NCBI GenBank assembly: GCA_023251455.1
Contig: JAHEYT010000070.1
Coordinates: 1-33,808, forward strand
Origin: Bacteroidota bacterium
GTDB taxonomy: Bacteria; Bacteroidota; Bacteroidia; Bacteroidales; Prolixibacteraceae
Length of the DNA stretch: 33,808 nucleotides
Direction of reading: 5' to 3'
Within the stretch, counting starts at the first letter, position 1; the number at the start of each line of letters is the position of its first letter. The notes below the pieces were generated by a model. The model searched no databases, had not been told where the DNA came from, and was given only the letters and a program-made list of their open reading frames with translations. The position numbers were made by a program, and so were the translations under genes. Positions 1 to 8,476 of the stretch are shown piece by piece.

Positions 1-66
1 ACTAAACAGGGCGGTATTCTGAATAATTCATTCTATTTTTCGGCCTGAAAATTTGTTTAAAAAATA

Positions 67-74
67 TATCTTTG
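67..74 (+). promoter_or_regulatory. Bacteroidota -7 promoter box for the bamD operon
   Basis: TATCTTTG matches the Bacteroidota sigma-factor -7 consensus TAnnTTTG and is followed at once by GC. No convincing -33 TTTG lies at the usual spacing. With the box ending only 4 nt before the first ATG (79), transcription would begin close to that ATG. The message would then be leaderless or nearly so, or translation would begin at the in-frame ATG 85 or 91. Confidence 0.55.
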
Positions 75-78
75 CGCC

Positions 79-897
79 ATGTTAATGAAAATGAGAAATT
101 TCACACCCATTGTTATTGTTTTTGTATTATTGCTGAGTAGTTGTACTGATTATAATAAGGTGGTAAAAAGCACCGATTATGAATTTAAGTACAAAAAAGC
201 TTTGGAATATTACGAAAATGGAGAATTTGTTCGTTCTTCAACGCTTCTGAAAGAGCTTATAGGTATCGTAAGAGGTACAAGCCGGGCCGACAAGGTATAT
301 TATTATTTTGCCAAGAGTCAGTTTGGGTTGAAAGATAATATGATGGCCGGACATTATTTTAAGTCCTTGATTAAAGAGTTTCCAAGAAGTGAATTTGCCG
401 AAGAATCGCAATACATGGTTGGATACTGTTTTTACCTGGATTCACCAACACCTCGTCTTGATCAGGCGGTTACCCAAAATGCCATCGATGCTTTACAGTT
501 GTTCATCAATTTATACCCAAAATCAACCAGAGTTGATGAAGCTACACGGTTAATCATTGAATTGCGCGACAAAATGGTTTACAAATCGTATTTAAGTGGC
601 AAACTTTATTTCGATTTGGACAATTACAAGGCTGCGGTCGTCGCATTGTCGTCATCATTGAAAGATTTTCCGGATACAAAATACCGTGAAGAATTGATGT
701 ACATGCTGCTAAAAGCAAAGTATTTGCTTGCAATACGAAGTGTTGAAGAAAAAAAGCACGAACGATTGAGTTCTGCATTGGATGAATATTTTACCTTTGT
801 CGACGAATATCCGGAGAGCAAGTACCGGAAAGAAGTTGAAAAGTATCATGAAACAACAGCAAAGTTGTTAAATTATAAACCGGATTCAAAAATTTAG
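79..897 (+). CDS. bamD: Outer membrane assembly lipoprotein BamD
   Basis: BamD is the lipoprotein partner of BamA in the complex that folds beta-barrel proteins into the outer membrane. The 272-residue protein starts with a lipoprotein signal peptide (hydrophobic stretch 10-19, lipobox LSSC, acylated Cys22). TPR-like helical repeats follow; AKSQFGLKDNMMAGHYFKSL and later FPDTKYREELMYML have the YfiO/BamD repeat character. Length fits the family. The first ATG is used here, but ATG 85 or 91 is possible because the -7 box is so close. It is the first gene of a run of closely spaced genes (5 nt to the next) that is common in Bacteroidota. Family assignment is from sequence recognition; role is known for the family. 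Confidence 0.9.
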   Translation: MLMKMRNFTPIVIVFVLLLSSCTDYNKVVKSTDYEFKYKKALEYYENGEFVRSSTLLKELIGIVRGTSRADKVYYYFAKSQFGLKDNMMAGHYFKSLIKEFPRSEFAEESQYMVGYCFYLDSPTPRLDQAVTQNAIDALQLFINLYPKSTRVDEATRLIIELRDKMVYKSYLSGKLYFDLDNYKAAVVALSSSLKDFPDTKYREELMYMLLKAKYLLAIRSVEEKKHERLSSALDEYFTFVDEYPESKYRKEVEKYHETTAKLLNYKPDSKI

Positions 898-902
898 ATC
901 AT

Positions 903-1241
903 ATGGATTTTAAGAAAACAAAAGCAGAATCTACAACTATTTCGAGGGATTTAAGAGAATTGGAGAGCCGTACAGGAAATATTTATGAAACTGTCATGAT
1001 CTTGGCAAAACGTTCAAATCAGATTGCTTCTGAGATGAAAGAAGAATTGAGCCAGAAGTTACAGGAGTTTGCATCTTATACCGATAATTTGGAAGAAGTA
1101 TTTGAAAATCGCGAACAAATTGAGATTTCAAAGTACTACGAACGTCTTCCAAAACCAACTTTGATTGCTTACGAAGAATTTGTTAACAATCAGATTTATC
1201 ATCGTAATCCTGCTAAGGAGAACCGTAACAAGGAATTATAA
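903..1241 (+). CDS. rpoZ: RNA polymerase omega subunit (Bacteroidota RpoZ/Rpb6-like)
   Basis: This 112-residue protein resembles the divergent omega subunits of Bacteroidota, which help assemble and stabilise the RNA polymerase beta' subunit. The segment TGNIYETVMILAKRSNQI (25-42) corresponds to the conserved Rpb6/omega helix with its AKR-(x)-Q core, and a charged tail follows. It sits 5 nt after bamD and 13 nt before the chosen start of coaBC, so it is almost certainly cotranscribed with both. The same bamD-omega-coaBC order in other Bacteroidota supports the call. Omega is weakly conserved, so the identification rests partly on context. Confidence 0.8.
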   Translation: MDFKKTKAESTTISRDLRELESRTGNIYETVMILAKRSNQIASEMKEELSQKLQEFASYTDNLEEVFENREQIEISKYYERLPKPTLIAYEEFVNNQIYHRNPAKENRNKEL

Positions 1242-1254
1242 TAGCAATCTTTAT

Positions 1255-2478
1255 ATGAGGTTGTCAGGAAAACATATTGTTTTAGGGATTACCGGAAGTA
1301 TAGCTGCCTACAAGGCAGCTATACTTTTAAGGGGTTTAGTGAAAGAAGGAGCAGAAGTTCAGGTGGTGATGACCCCTGCGGCTAAAGAATTTATCACCCC
1401 TTTAACAATGTCGGCACTTTCCGGCAAACCCGTTGCATCCGAGTTCTTTTCGGCTAATGATGGAACATGGCATTCGCATGTTGATATGGGTTTGTGGGCC
1501 GATTTGATGTTGATTGCTCCTGCAACTACTGCTACATTGGGTAAAATGGCTCGTGGAATTGCGGATAATCTTTTGATTACAACATACTTGTCGGCTAAAT
1601 GTCAGGTGATGATTGCTCCTGCAATGGATTTGGATATGTTCCAGCATCCGGCCAATCTGGCCAATATCGAAATTTTGCGATCCTACGGAAATCAGATCAT
1701 TGAGCCGGGAGAAGGAGCACTTGCCAGTGGTTTGCATGGCAAAGGTCGAATGGAAGAACCAGAAGTTATTGTAGAAGAAGTTGTCAAATTCTTCAGTCAA
1801 AAAAAAAAACTGCTGAATAAACATTTTTTGATTACTGCTGGACCTACTTACGAAAAGATAGATCCGGTTCGTTTTATCGGAAATTACTCTTCAGGAAAAA
1901 TGGGTTATGCCATTGCCAATGAACTTTCTGCTTGTGGAGCTAAGGTCACCTTGGTTTCAGGGCCAGTTCATATAAAAAACATCAATCCCCAAATACAAAT
2001 AGTACAGGTTGAATCGGCTACTCAAATGCACGAACAGTGTATGCGTATTTTCCCTGAAGCAGATGGCGCTGTAATGTGCGCTGCTGTTGCTGATTTTACA
2101 CCCGAAAGCTATTCTGAAAACAAGCTGAAACGAGGAAACGATGACCTTATTATTCAATTGAAACCAACAAATGACATTGCCGGTGATCTGGGAAAGATTA
2201 AGACCAGTAAACAAATTCTGGTTGGTTTTGCACTCGAAACCAATGATGAGTTAATCAATGCCTATTCAAAGTTAAAGCGTAAGAATTTGAATTTCATTGT
2301 TTTAAATTCGATGAAAGATGCAGGCGCCGGTTTTGAAGTTGATACCAATAAAATTACTATAATCGATAAAGACAATAATCAGACTTTTTTTGAGTTAAAA
2401 ACAAAGACTGAAGTTGCCAAAGATATTGTTGCCCAAATCATGTCAGAAATGGATTTGAACGAACGATTTCAGGATTAA
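1255..2478 (+). CDS. coaBC: Bifunctional phosphopantothenoylcysteine decarboxylase/synthetase
   Basis: CoaBC makes 4'-phosphopantetheine for coenzyme A in two steps: ligation of cysteine to 4'-phosphopantothenate (CoaB) and decarboxylation (CoaC). I start the protein at ATG 1255 (407 residues) because the family begins MRLSGKHIVLGITGSIAAYK; the longer open frame back to 1165 only overlaps the preceding gene. The CoaC half (about 1-190) shows the flavin-fold GITGSIAAYK, active-site His75 (same number as in E. coli), PAMDLDM for the PAMN motif, and the clamp GKGRMEEP. The CoaB half shows the AGPTYEKIDPVRFIGNYSSG segment, AAVADF and a KLKR lysine motif. It is the third gene of the bamD operon. 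Confidence 0.95.
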   Translation: MRLSGKHIVLGITGSIAAYKAAILLRGLVKEGAEVQVVMTPAAKEFITPLTMSALSGKPVASEFFSANDGTWHSHVDMGLWADLMLIAPATTATLGKMARGIADNLLITTYLSAKCQVMIAPAMDLDMFQHPANLANIEILRSYGNQIIEPGEGALASGLHGKGRMEEPEVIVEEVVKFFSQKKKLLNKHFLITAGPTYEKIDPVRFIGNYSSGKMGYAIANELSACGAKVTLVSGPVHIKNINPQIQIVQVESATQMHEQCMRIFPEADGAVMCAAVADFTPESYSENKLKRGNDDLIIQLKPTNDIAGDLGKIKTSKQILVGFALETNDELINAYSKLKRKNLNFIVLNSMKDAGAGFEVDTNKITIIDKDNNQTFFELKTKTEVAKDIVAQIMSEMDLNERFQD

Positions 2479-2503
2479 TCAGAAACAAAACTAATTCGGT
2501 TAA

Positions 2504-3421
2504 ATGGCTGGTATGAGAAGAATCTATCTATTTTTTGCACTTATTTTCATCGCGCAAGGAAAGCTGATTGCCCAGGAATTACGCTGCAATATCAGTATAT
2601 CGGCACAAAAAATTCAGGGAGCTAACCGAACGATGTTCGAAACCATGCAATCTGATTTGTACGAATTCATGAATAACCGAAAATGGACTGATCAGAAATT
2701 TGCCATGGACGAACGGATTGAATGCAGTTTCTTCATCAATCTCGATGAGCAGATTTCGTCTGATGAATTCAAAGGTACCATTCAGGTTCAGGCACGCCGA
2801 CCTGTTTTTAATTCGTCATACGAAACCATCCTTCTGAATATTAAGGATAACGATTTCCATGCTAAATATATTGAGTACCAGACGCTGGAGTTTAATGAAA
2901 CTTCGAATAAAGATAATCTGACCAATATTCTGGCCTATTATGCCTATGTCATTTTAGGAATGGATTACGATTCGTTTTCGCCGGAAGGTGGAACTGAATT
3001 CTTCCAGAAGGCGCAAATGATTGTAAATAATTCGCAAAGCGCCCGCGAAAAAGGGTGGAAAGCCTACGAAAGTGAACGTAACCGTTATTGGTTGACAGAG
3101 AATATTTTAAATAAATCATATTCTGGATTCAGAAGCTGTACTTATCAGTATCACCGACAGGGACTTGATTTAATGTATGAAAAAGCTCCTGAAGGAAGGG
3201 CTGCCATTGCCGAATCGCTCAAATCCATTCAGAAAGTCTTCCGTTCACGTCCATCATTATATATACTTCAGGTATTTTTTGATGCCAAATCAGACGAGTT
3301 GGTCAATGTCTTTTCTAAAGGGTTTCCTGACGAAAAAAATCGCGTTTCTGTTCTTTTGAATGAATGCGATCCTTCGAATGGTACCAAATATGAAAAGATT
3401 TTAAAATCGGAGAGCTTTTGA
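2504..3421 (+). CDS. DUF4835 family protein, PorD-like secretion component
   Basis: This 305-residue exported protein begins with a signal peptide (RRIYLFFALIFIAQGKLIAQ) and has no further membrane segment. ATG 2513 is an equally good start, placing Met directly before the RR. The mature region, with LRCNISISAQKIQGANRTMF, NILAYYAYVILGMDYDSFSP and GGTEFFQKAQ, matches the Bacteroidota DUF4835 family. Members of that family have been linked to the type IX secretion system under the name PorD; I recall this rather than see it, so no gene symbol is given. It lies 25 nt after coaBC and upstream of recN, a common order in this phylum. The mature protein should be periplasmic. Confidence 0.75.
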   Translation: MAGMRRIYLFFALIFIAQGKLIAQELRCNISISAQKIQGANRTMFETMQSDLYEFMNNRKWTDQKFAMDERIECSFFINLDEQISSDEFKGTIQVQARRPVFNSSYETILLNIKDNDFHAKYIEYQTLEFNETSNKDNLTNILAYYAYVILGMDYDSFSPEGGTEFFQKAQMIVNNSQSAREKGWKAYESERNRYWLTENILNKSYSGFRSCTYQYHRQGLDLMYEKAPEGRAAIAESLKSIQKVFRSRPSLYILQVFFDAKSDELVNVFSKGFPDEKNRVSVLLNECDPSNGTKYEKILKSESF

Positions 3422-3505
3422 TGTTTGAATAAACTGCTATCTTTATGATCGGGTTGAAAATACCTTGTTTTACTATTCGATCATTAATCTAATTTGCAAG
3501 TTCTT

Positions 3506-5158
3506 GTGCTAAAGTCCCTTTCAATAAAAAATTACGCTTTAATTGATTCACTGATCATTGATTTTAGTGGAGATTTAAATATCCTGACCGGCGAAACCGG
3601 TGCGGGTAAATCAATTTTGTTGGGTGCCCTCGGACTAATTATCGGTCAGCGTGCAGATTCTTCGGTTTTAAGAGATAAAGCTGAAAAATGTTCGGCTGAA
3701 GGAATTTTCGACATTAGGAATTACGGCATACAAAATTTCTTCTCTGAGAACGAACTCGATTATGACGATGTTACCATTTTAAGGCGTGAAATTACTCCTC
3801 AGGGAAAGTCAAGGGCATTTATTAATGATACTCCGGTAAATGTTAAAGTGCTTTATGATTTGGGCCTGAAACTAATTGATATTCACTCGCAGCATCAGAA
3901 TCTGGATTTGAATGAAAAGAATTATCAGCTAAGGGTTGTTGATCTGGTTGCAGGAAATGGTGAAATACTTAAAACGTACTCATCTGAATTTAAAACTTAT
4001 CTTTCACTTCAGGAAAGCCTGAATAAATCGCTATTGCAGGCCGAGCAGTCGAAAAAAGATCTGGATTATTACCAATTTCAGTTTCAGCAACTCTATGAGG
4101 CAAAGTTGGTTCAAAACGAACAATCAGAGCTGGAGCTTTTGCTTGAAAAATTAACTCATGCGGAGGAAATCCGGTTAGTTTTTGGACAGACTTACCTGGC
4201 ACTCAGCGAAGATGAACGTTCGGTTCTTTCAATTTTAAAAGAAAATCTCACCAGTATTGGGAAACTACGGGCAGTACTTCCTGAAGCTGATCAGATCTAT
4301 AGCCGAATGGAAACGGTATATCTCGAATTAAAGGATTTGGCTTCCGAATCTTCAGTTATTGAAGATCGGACTGAAAACAATCCGGAGAAGATTGAACAGG
4401 TTAATCAACGTCTCGACATGATCTATTCGTTGCAACAAAAGCATCGGGTTTCAACTGTGGCTGAGCTTTTACAAATTCAGTCTGATTTTGAGGCTAAAAT
4501 CCAGTTGGTTAGCTCTTATGATCAGGATATTGAAAAATATAGAAATGAAATAGTTGCTCAAAAGAAAATATTGACTGAACTAGCCGGCAAGATTTCGCTC
4601 AAACGTAAAGCTGTTACTACCAAAATTGAAAATAAAGTAATTGATATTCTTCGGAATGTCGGTATTCCAAACGCCGCGCTGCAGCTTAAATTTAGTCATT
4701 TGTCCGAGTTTTCGCACTCGGGACTTGATGAAGTAAGTTTTATGTTTTCTGCCAATAAAAATCAGGAATTGCAAGAGATAGGTAAAATCGCTTCAGGAGG
4801 TGAGATGTCTCGTTTGATGTTGGCAATCAAGACATTGATAGCCGATGCACGTTCGTTGCCAACCATTGTTTTTGATGAAATTGATACCGGTGTTTCGGGC
4901 GAAATTGCTGTAAAAATGGGCCAGATACTGGAGCAAATGTCAAAAACTGTTCAGGTACTAAATATTACCCATTTGCCTCAAATTGCGGCTAAAGGAAACC
5001 ATCATTATAAGGTTTACAAATTTGATCTTGACGATCAGACTTTTACTTCGATAAAAAAACTGAGCGAGCAGGAGCGGGTTGAAGAGATTGCCCAGATGTT
5101 AAGCGGCGAAAATTATTCGGCTACTGCATTGGAAACTGCCAAAGAATTACTTCAATAA
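3506..5158 (+). CDS. recN: DNA repair protein RecN
   Basis: RecN is an SMC-like ATPase acting early in recombinational repair of double-strand breaks. The protein starts LKSLSIKNYALIDSL. The best start is GTG 3506, which gives the family-typical MLKSLSIKNYALI; an upstream TTG (3494) would add MQVL. Walker A is TGETGAGKS (about 28-36), the ABC signature is SGGEMSRLMLAIK and Walker B is TIVFDEIDTGVSG, with a long coiled-coil region between the two ATPase halves. At 550 residues it has normal family length. It ends the bamD operon, 84 nt after the DUF4835 gene, and is followed by a hairpin shared with the convergent dehydrogenase gene. Confidence 0.95.
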   Translation: MLKSLSIKNYALIDSLIIDFSGDLNILTGETGAGKSILLGALGLIIGQRADSSVLRDKAEKCSAEGIFDIRNYGIQNFFSENELDYDDVTILRREITPQGKSRAFINDTPVNVKVLYDLGLKLIDIHSQHQNLDLNEKNYQLRVVDLVAGNGEILKTYSSEFKTYLSLQESLNKSLLQAEQSKKDLDYYQFQFQQLYEAKLVQNEQSELELLLEKLTHAEEIRLVFGQTYLALSEDERSVLSILKENLTSIGKLRAVLPEADQIYSRMETVYLELKDLASESSVIEDRTENNPEKIEQVNQRLDMIYSLQQKHRVSTVAELLQIQSDFEAKIQLVSSYDQDIEKYRNEIVAQKKILTELAGKISLKRKAVTTKIENKVIDILRNVGIPNAALQLKFSHLSEFSHSGLDEVSFMFSANKNQELQEIGKIASGGEMSRLMLAIKTLIADARSLPTIVFDEIDTGVSGEIAVKMGQILEQMSKTVQVLNITHLPQIAAKGNHHYKVYKFDLDDQTFTSIKKLSEQERVEEIAQMLSGENYSATALETAKELLQ

Positions 5159-5169
5159 ATTTAGAAAAA

Positions 5170-5204
5170 GTCATTAGGAATAGGAAAATCCCGTTCCTAA
5201 TGAC
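5170..5204 (-). terminator. Terminator hairpin between recN and the alcohol dehydrogenase
   Basis: The arms GTCATTAGGAA (5170-5180) and TTCCTAATGAC (5194-5204) pair perfectly over 11 bp around a 13-nt loop. On the minus strand the stem is followed by a TTTTTC tract, so it fits a Rho-independent terminator for the dehydrogenase gene, which ends at 5214. On the plus strand it lies 11 nt past the recN stop but has only a weak U tract. Confidence 0.75.
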
Positions 5205-5213
5205 CATGGTTAT

Positions 5214-6368
5214 TTATAGCCTGTCTTCGAGAATCAGGCGAATCTCATCAGGACCAATATTCGCTTTTTCACCCACTTTATAGCCTCTGTTCTTGAATCG
5301 GGTACAAATGGTGTCGATGGTTTCTGATGTAACTGAATAATCAGGTAATTTAGTCTGAATTCCTACCGACTCAAAGAATCCTACAGTTTTCCGGATCGTT
5401 TCATCAATCCGTTCATCATCAGTTCCATCCAATACGCCCCAAACACGTTCGCCTAACTGCAAAATCTTATCTTTCTTCTGATCACGTTTAATGTGCATGA
5501 TTCCAGGAAGAACAATTGCAAGAGTTTGCGCATGGTCAATTCCGTGATAAGCTGTAAGCTCATGTCCAATCATGTGAGTTGCCCAGTCCTGTGGAACACC
5601 AGCACCAATCAATCCATTCAGTGCCATAGTTGCACTCCACATGAAATTAGCGGCAGCATCGTAGTTATTTCGGTTCGCCAGTACTTTTGGTCCTTCTTCA
5701 ATCAGGGTTTTCAGAATACTCTCAGCAAACCGGTCTTGAATTGGCGAATTAACCGGAAATGTAAGGTATTGCTCAATCACATGAACAAAAGCGTCTACAA
5801 TTCCGTTTGCCACCTGTTTCTCAGGTAATGAGAAAATGACTTCCGGATCGAGAACGGAAAATCGAGGCATAACTTTTGGCGATATAAACGAGAGCTTTTC
5901 TTTGGTTTCAGCTTTCGTAACGACCGAACCCCCATTCATTTCGGAACCAGTCGCCGGAAGAGTTAACACTGCTCCGATTGGAATAGCATCGAGTACCGGA
6001 GCTTGTCTGGATAAGATTTTCCAAGGATCGCCATTTGTGAAAAGCGCAGCTGCAGCAATGAATTTTGTTCCATCGAGAACAGAACCCCCTCCAACCGAAA
6101 GTAAATATGTAATATTTTCCTTTTTGACGACTTCAACAGCTTTCATCAGTGTTTCGTAACGTGGATTGGGCTCAATTCCACCAAACTCAACTACATCGAA
6201 GTCTTTAATTGATGCTTTCACCTGATCGTAAACACCGTTTTTGAAAATACTGCCACCTCCATAGGTGAGTAATATTTTCGCTCCTGTAGGAATATTTATT
6301 CCAACTTTTTTAATTTCACCTTTGCCGAAGATGATTTTTACCGGATTTTGGTATTCAAAATTATACAT
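5214..6368 (-). CDS. Iron-containing alcohol dehydrogenase (YqhD/BdhA type)
   Basis: A group III metal-dependent alcohol dehydrogenase, probably an NADPH-dependent aldehyde/alcohol oxidoreductase like E. coli YqhD. The 384-residue protein has the nucleotide-binding segments TYGGGSIFKNGVYDQV and SVGGGSVLDGTKFIA. All four metal ligands are present: Asp192, His196, His265 and His279, each exactly two residues below E. coli YqhD (194, 198, 267, 281). The GGGS motif (38-41) matches that used by YqhD for NADPH. It stands alone on the minus strand with its own likely -7 box (6526-6533) and terminator. The physiological substrate cannot be told from sequence; detoxification of aldehydes is a reasonable guess. 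Confidence 0.9.
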   Translation of the reverse strand: MYNFEYQNPVKIIFGKGEIKKVGINIPTGAKILLTYGGGSIFKNGVYDQVKASIKDFDVVEFGGIEPNPRYETLMKAVEVVKKENITYLLSVGGGSVLDGTKFIAAAALFTNGDPWKILSRQAPVLDAIPIGAVLTLPATGSEMNGGSVVTKAETKEKLSFISPKVMPRFSVLDPEVIFSLPEKQVANGIVDAFVHVIEQYLTFPVNSPIQDRFAESILKTLIEEGPKVLANRNNYDAAANFMWSATMALNGLIGAGVPQDWATHMIGHELTAYHGIDHAQTLAIVLPGIMHIKRDQKKDKILQLGERVWGVLDGTDDERIDETIRKTVGFFESVGIQTKLPDYSVTSETIDTICTRFKNRGYKVGEKANIGPDEIRLILEDRL

Positions 6369-6525
6369 GATCTAACTATTAATTGATTTAGAAATTTGAA
6401 ATATGTTTTTATTCTTATTAAGGTTAAAATATTTGAAATGCTTAATAGTAATCAACTGCTTTGTAGATTGATATTTTTACAGAAGCATGGTTGTGATGAT
6501 TCTATATGTTTACCATTCAATTGTA

Positions 6526-6533
6526 CAAAATTA
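6526..6533 (-). promoter_or_regulatory. Possible -7 box for the alcohol dehydrogenase gene
   Basis: Read on the minus strand this is TAATTTTG, a match to TAnnTTTG. It lies about 150 nt upstream of the dehydrogenase start, giving a long AT-rich leader. No good -33 TTTG is seen at the right spacing. The rest of the 6369-6662 gap shows nothing I recognise apart from the terminator of the next gene. Confidence 0.35.
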
Positions 6534-6626
6534 GTCACAAATTGAACTTACATGAGATAAACTTAGCTGAAATTTTCCGGATTAAATTGATTTTTTTTAG
6601 AATGTGGAATGAATCAGATATCCTAT

Positions 6627-6657
6627 AAAAAGTAGATGGGAGCCAGGCGGCTCCCAT
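6627..6657 (-). terminator. Rho-independent terminator after the 75-residue protein gene
   Basis: The 9-bp stem ATGGGAGCC (6636-6644) / GGCTCCCAT (6649-6657) has a 4-nt loop. On the minus strand it is followed by CTACTTTTT. It begins 5 nt past the stop codon of the small gene, which supports that gene being real. Confidence 0.8.
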
Positions 6658-6662
6658 TCAAT

Positions 6663-6890
6663 CTACATTATTGCGATTCGTGAAAAAGGGTCTTTTTTTT
6701 CTCTGACGGAAAGACACTGCTGATGTTTTTCAATTAATGAGTCTTTTTCTTGTTCAGTCAGAGCATTGTAATAAGTTATTCTTTCTTTTGCGTCTAATTG
6801 CCTTATCGTTTTAAAATCACAATCGACTTTTTCGATTCCAACAGGACAATTAAAGATCAATCCGTAATAGTTTGTATAACATTTTGCCAT
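6663..6890 (-). CDS. Small cysteine-containing protein of unknown function
   Basis: I do not recognise this 75-residue protein. It has four cysteines (4, 15, 24, 59), the first three clustered in an N-terminal part with aromatic residues (CYTNYYGLIFNCPVG). A charged helical C-terminal part follows (residues about 27-60, rich in Glu, Lys and Gln). There is no signal peptide or membrane segment, so it should be cytoplasmic. The Cys spacing could bind a metal, but this is only a possibility. A strong terminator directly follows its stop, so it looks like a monocistronic gene rather than a chance open frame. Confidence 0.6.
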   Translation of the reverse strand: MAKCYTNYYGLIFNCPVGIEKVDCDFKTIRQLDAKERITYYNALTEQEKDSLIEKHQQCLSVREKKDPFSRIAIM

Positions 6891-7012
6891 TTTGCTTACG
6901 ATAACAAACTAAACCATATTCGCTATTTTATTCCCAAAGCAGGAGAAAGGTAACCCTCAAAAAACGATTATTTTTAAATTTTAAGTTTGAAGAGCTCTAT
7001 GGCATATTTTTA

Positions 7013-7020
7013 TATTTTTG
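7013..7020 (+). promoter_or_regulatory. -7 promoter box for ffh-folD
   Basis: TATTTTTG followed by C matches TAnnTTTG. A TTTG at 6986-6989 could serve as the -33 element, although the 23-nt spacing is a little long. Transcription would start near 7026 and give a leader of about 100 nt before ffh. Confidence 0.5.
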
Positions 7021-7126
7021 CAAGAGTTTTTACAGATTGAAACTAGGCATAAGCAATAGACTAATGACGAGTTCCATGTGGAAATTAAAAACAAAACAAA
7101 AACACACGAATTATTTCTGATAAGAT

Positions 7127-8458
7127 ATGTTTGAGAATCTGAATGAAAAGCTGGAACGGTCGTTTAAACTTCTGAAAGGTCAGGGAAAAATTACCGAAAT
7201 AAATGTTGCTGAAACTTTAAAAGAGGTGCGTCGTGCATTACTTGATGCTGACGTGAACTTTAAAATAGCCAAGTCATTTACAGAAAATGTCCGGAAAAAA
7301 GCGCTGGGCATGGATGTATTGAATGCGGTTAAACCAAGTCAGTTAATGGTTAAGATCGTTCACGACGAGTTGGCCGAACTGATGGGTGGAAAGTTTGTCG
7401 ACATCAATTTAAAGGGAAGTCCTGCGGTTATTTTGATTGCTGGACTTCAGGGGTCAGGAAAAACTACTTTCTCCGGAAAGTTGGCCAAAATGCTGAAAAG
7501 CAAGAAGGGACGTCATCCTTTATTGGTTGCCTGCGACGTTTACAGACCAGCGGCTATTGAGCAGCTTAAAGTTCTCGGACAGCAAATAGGTGTTCCCGTC
7601 TTCACTGAAGATGGAAGCAAGAATCCGGTGAAGATTGCTTTGGAGGCTATTCGCCAGGCTAAATTGCAGGGTAACGATGTAGTGATTATTGATACCGCAG
7701 GCCGTTTAGCGATCGATCAGGAAATGATGAATGAGATTAGTGCCGTGAAGGACGCCGTTAAACCTCATGAAATCCTTTTTGTTGTCGATTCCATGACTGG
7801 TCAGGATGCCGTGAATACTGCCAAGGAATTCAACGACAGGCTCGACTTCGACGGTGTGGTTCTGACCAAATTAGATGGTGATACCCGCGGTGGTGCTGCC
7901 CTTTCTATACGTTCGGTTGTTGATAAACCAATTAAGTTTGTAGGTACAGGCGAAAAGCTTGATGCACTTGATAATTTTCACCCTGAACGTATGGCCGACC
8001 GTATTCTCGGCATGGGTGATATTGTTTCGCTGGTAGAGAAGGCTCAAGAGCAATTCGACGAAGAAGAGGCCCGGAAACTTCAGCAGAAATTAGCTAAAAA
8101 CCAGTTCAGCTTTACCGACTTTTTGAAGCAGATTCAGCAAATCAAAAAGATGGGCAACCTGAAAGACCTGGCCGGAATGATTCCTGGAATGGGAAAAGCA
8201 TTGAAAGATGTTGAAATTGAAGACGACGCATTTAAGCACATTGAAGCCATTATTTATTCAATGACAGTTGCTGAACGCGAAGATCCGAGTTTATTGAATG
8301 GTTCGCGTCGGAAACGTATTGCCGATGGATCTGGTACAAATATTCAGGAAGTAAACCGGTTAATTAAACAGTTTGCCGAGACCCGAAAAATGATGAAAAT
8401 CGTTTCTCAGGGCAAAAATCTAAACCGGATGATGGGAAACGCCGGAGCTAAACGATAA
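7127..8458 (+). CDS. ffh: Signal recognition particle protein Ffh
   Basis: Ffh is the GTPase of the bacterial signal recognition particle; with 4.5S RNA and FtsY it delivers inner-membrane proteins cotranslationally. The 443-residue protein has the N domain (about 1-90) and the G domain with G1 GLQGSGKTT (106-114), DVYRPAAIEQL, G3 DTAGRL and G4 TKLDGDTRGGAALS. The M domain contains the Met-rich fingerloop GNLKDLAGMIPGMG and the RNA-binding helices around SRRKRIADGSGTNIQEVNRL. Length and order are normal for the family. It is separated from folD by 18 nt and likely cotranscribed with it. Confidence 0.97.
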   Translation: MFENLNEKLERSFKLLKGQGKITEINVAETLKEVRRALLDADVNFKIAKSFTENVRKKALGMDVLNAVKPSQLMVKIVHDELAELMGGKFVDINLKGSPAVILIAGLQGSGKTTFSGKLAKMLKSKKGRHPLLVACDVYRPAAIEQLKVLGQQIGVPVFTEDGSKNPVKIALEAIRQAKLQGNDVVIIDTAGRLAIDQEMMNEISAVKDAVKPHEILFVVDSMTGQDAVNTAKEFNDRLDFDGVVLTKLDGDTRGGAALSIRSVVDKPIKFVGTGEKLDALDNFHPERMADRILGMGDIVSLVEKAQEQFDEEEARKLQQKLAKNQFSFTDFLKQIQQIKKMGNLKDLAGMIPGMGKALKDVEIEDDAFKHIEAIIYSMTVAEREDPSLLNGSRRKRIADGSGTNIQEVNRLIKQFAETRKMMKIVSQGKNLNRMMGNAGAKR

Positions 8459-8476
8459 TTTTAAAATAGTTTGTCT

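Noticed and set aside
1165..1254. Longer coaBC start
   Set aside because: The extra 30 codons overlap the omega-subunit gene and are absent from the family's conserved N terminus.
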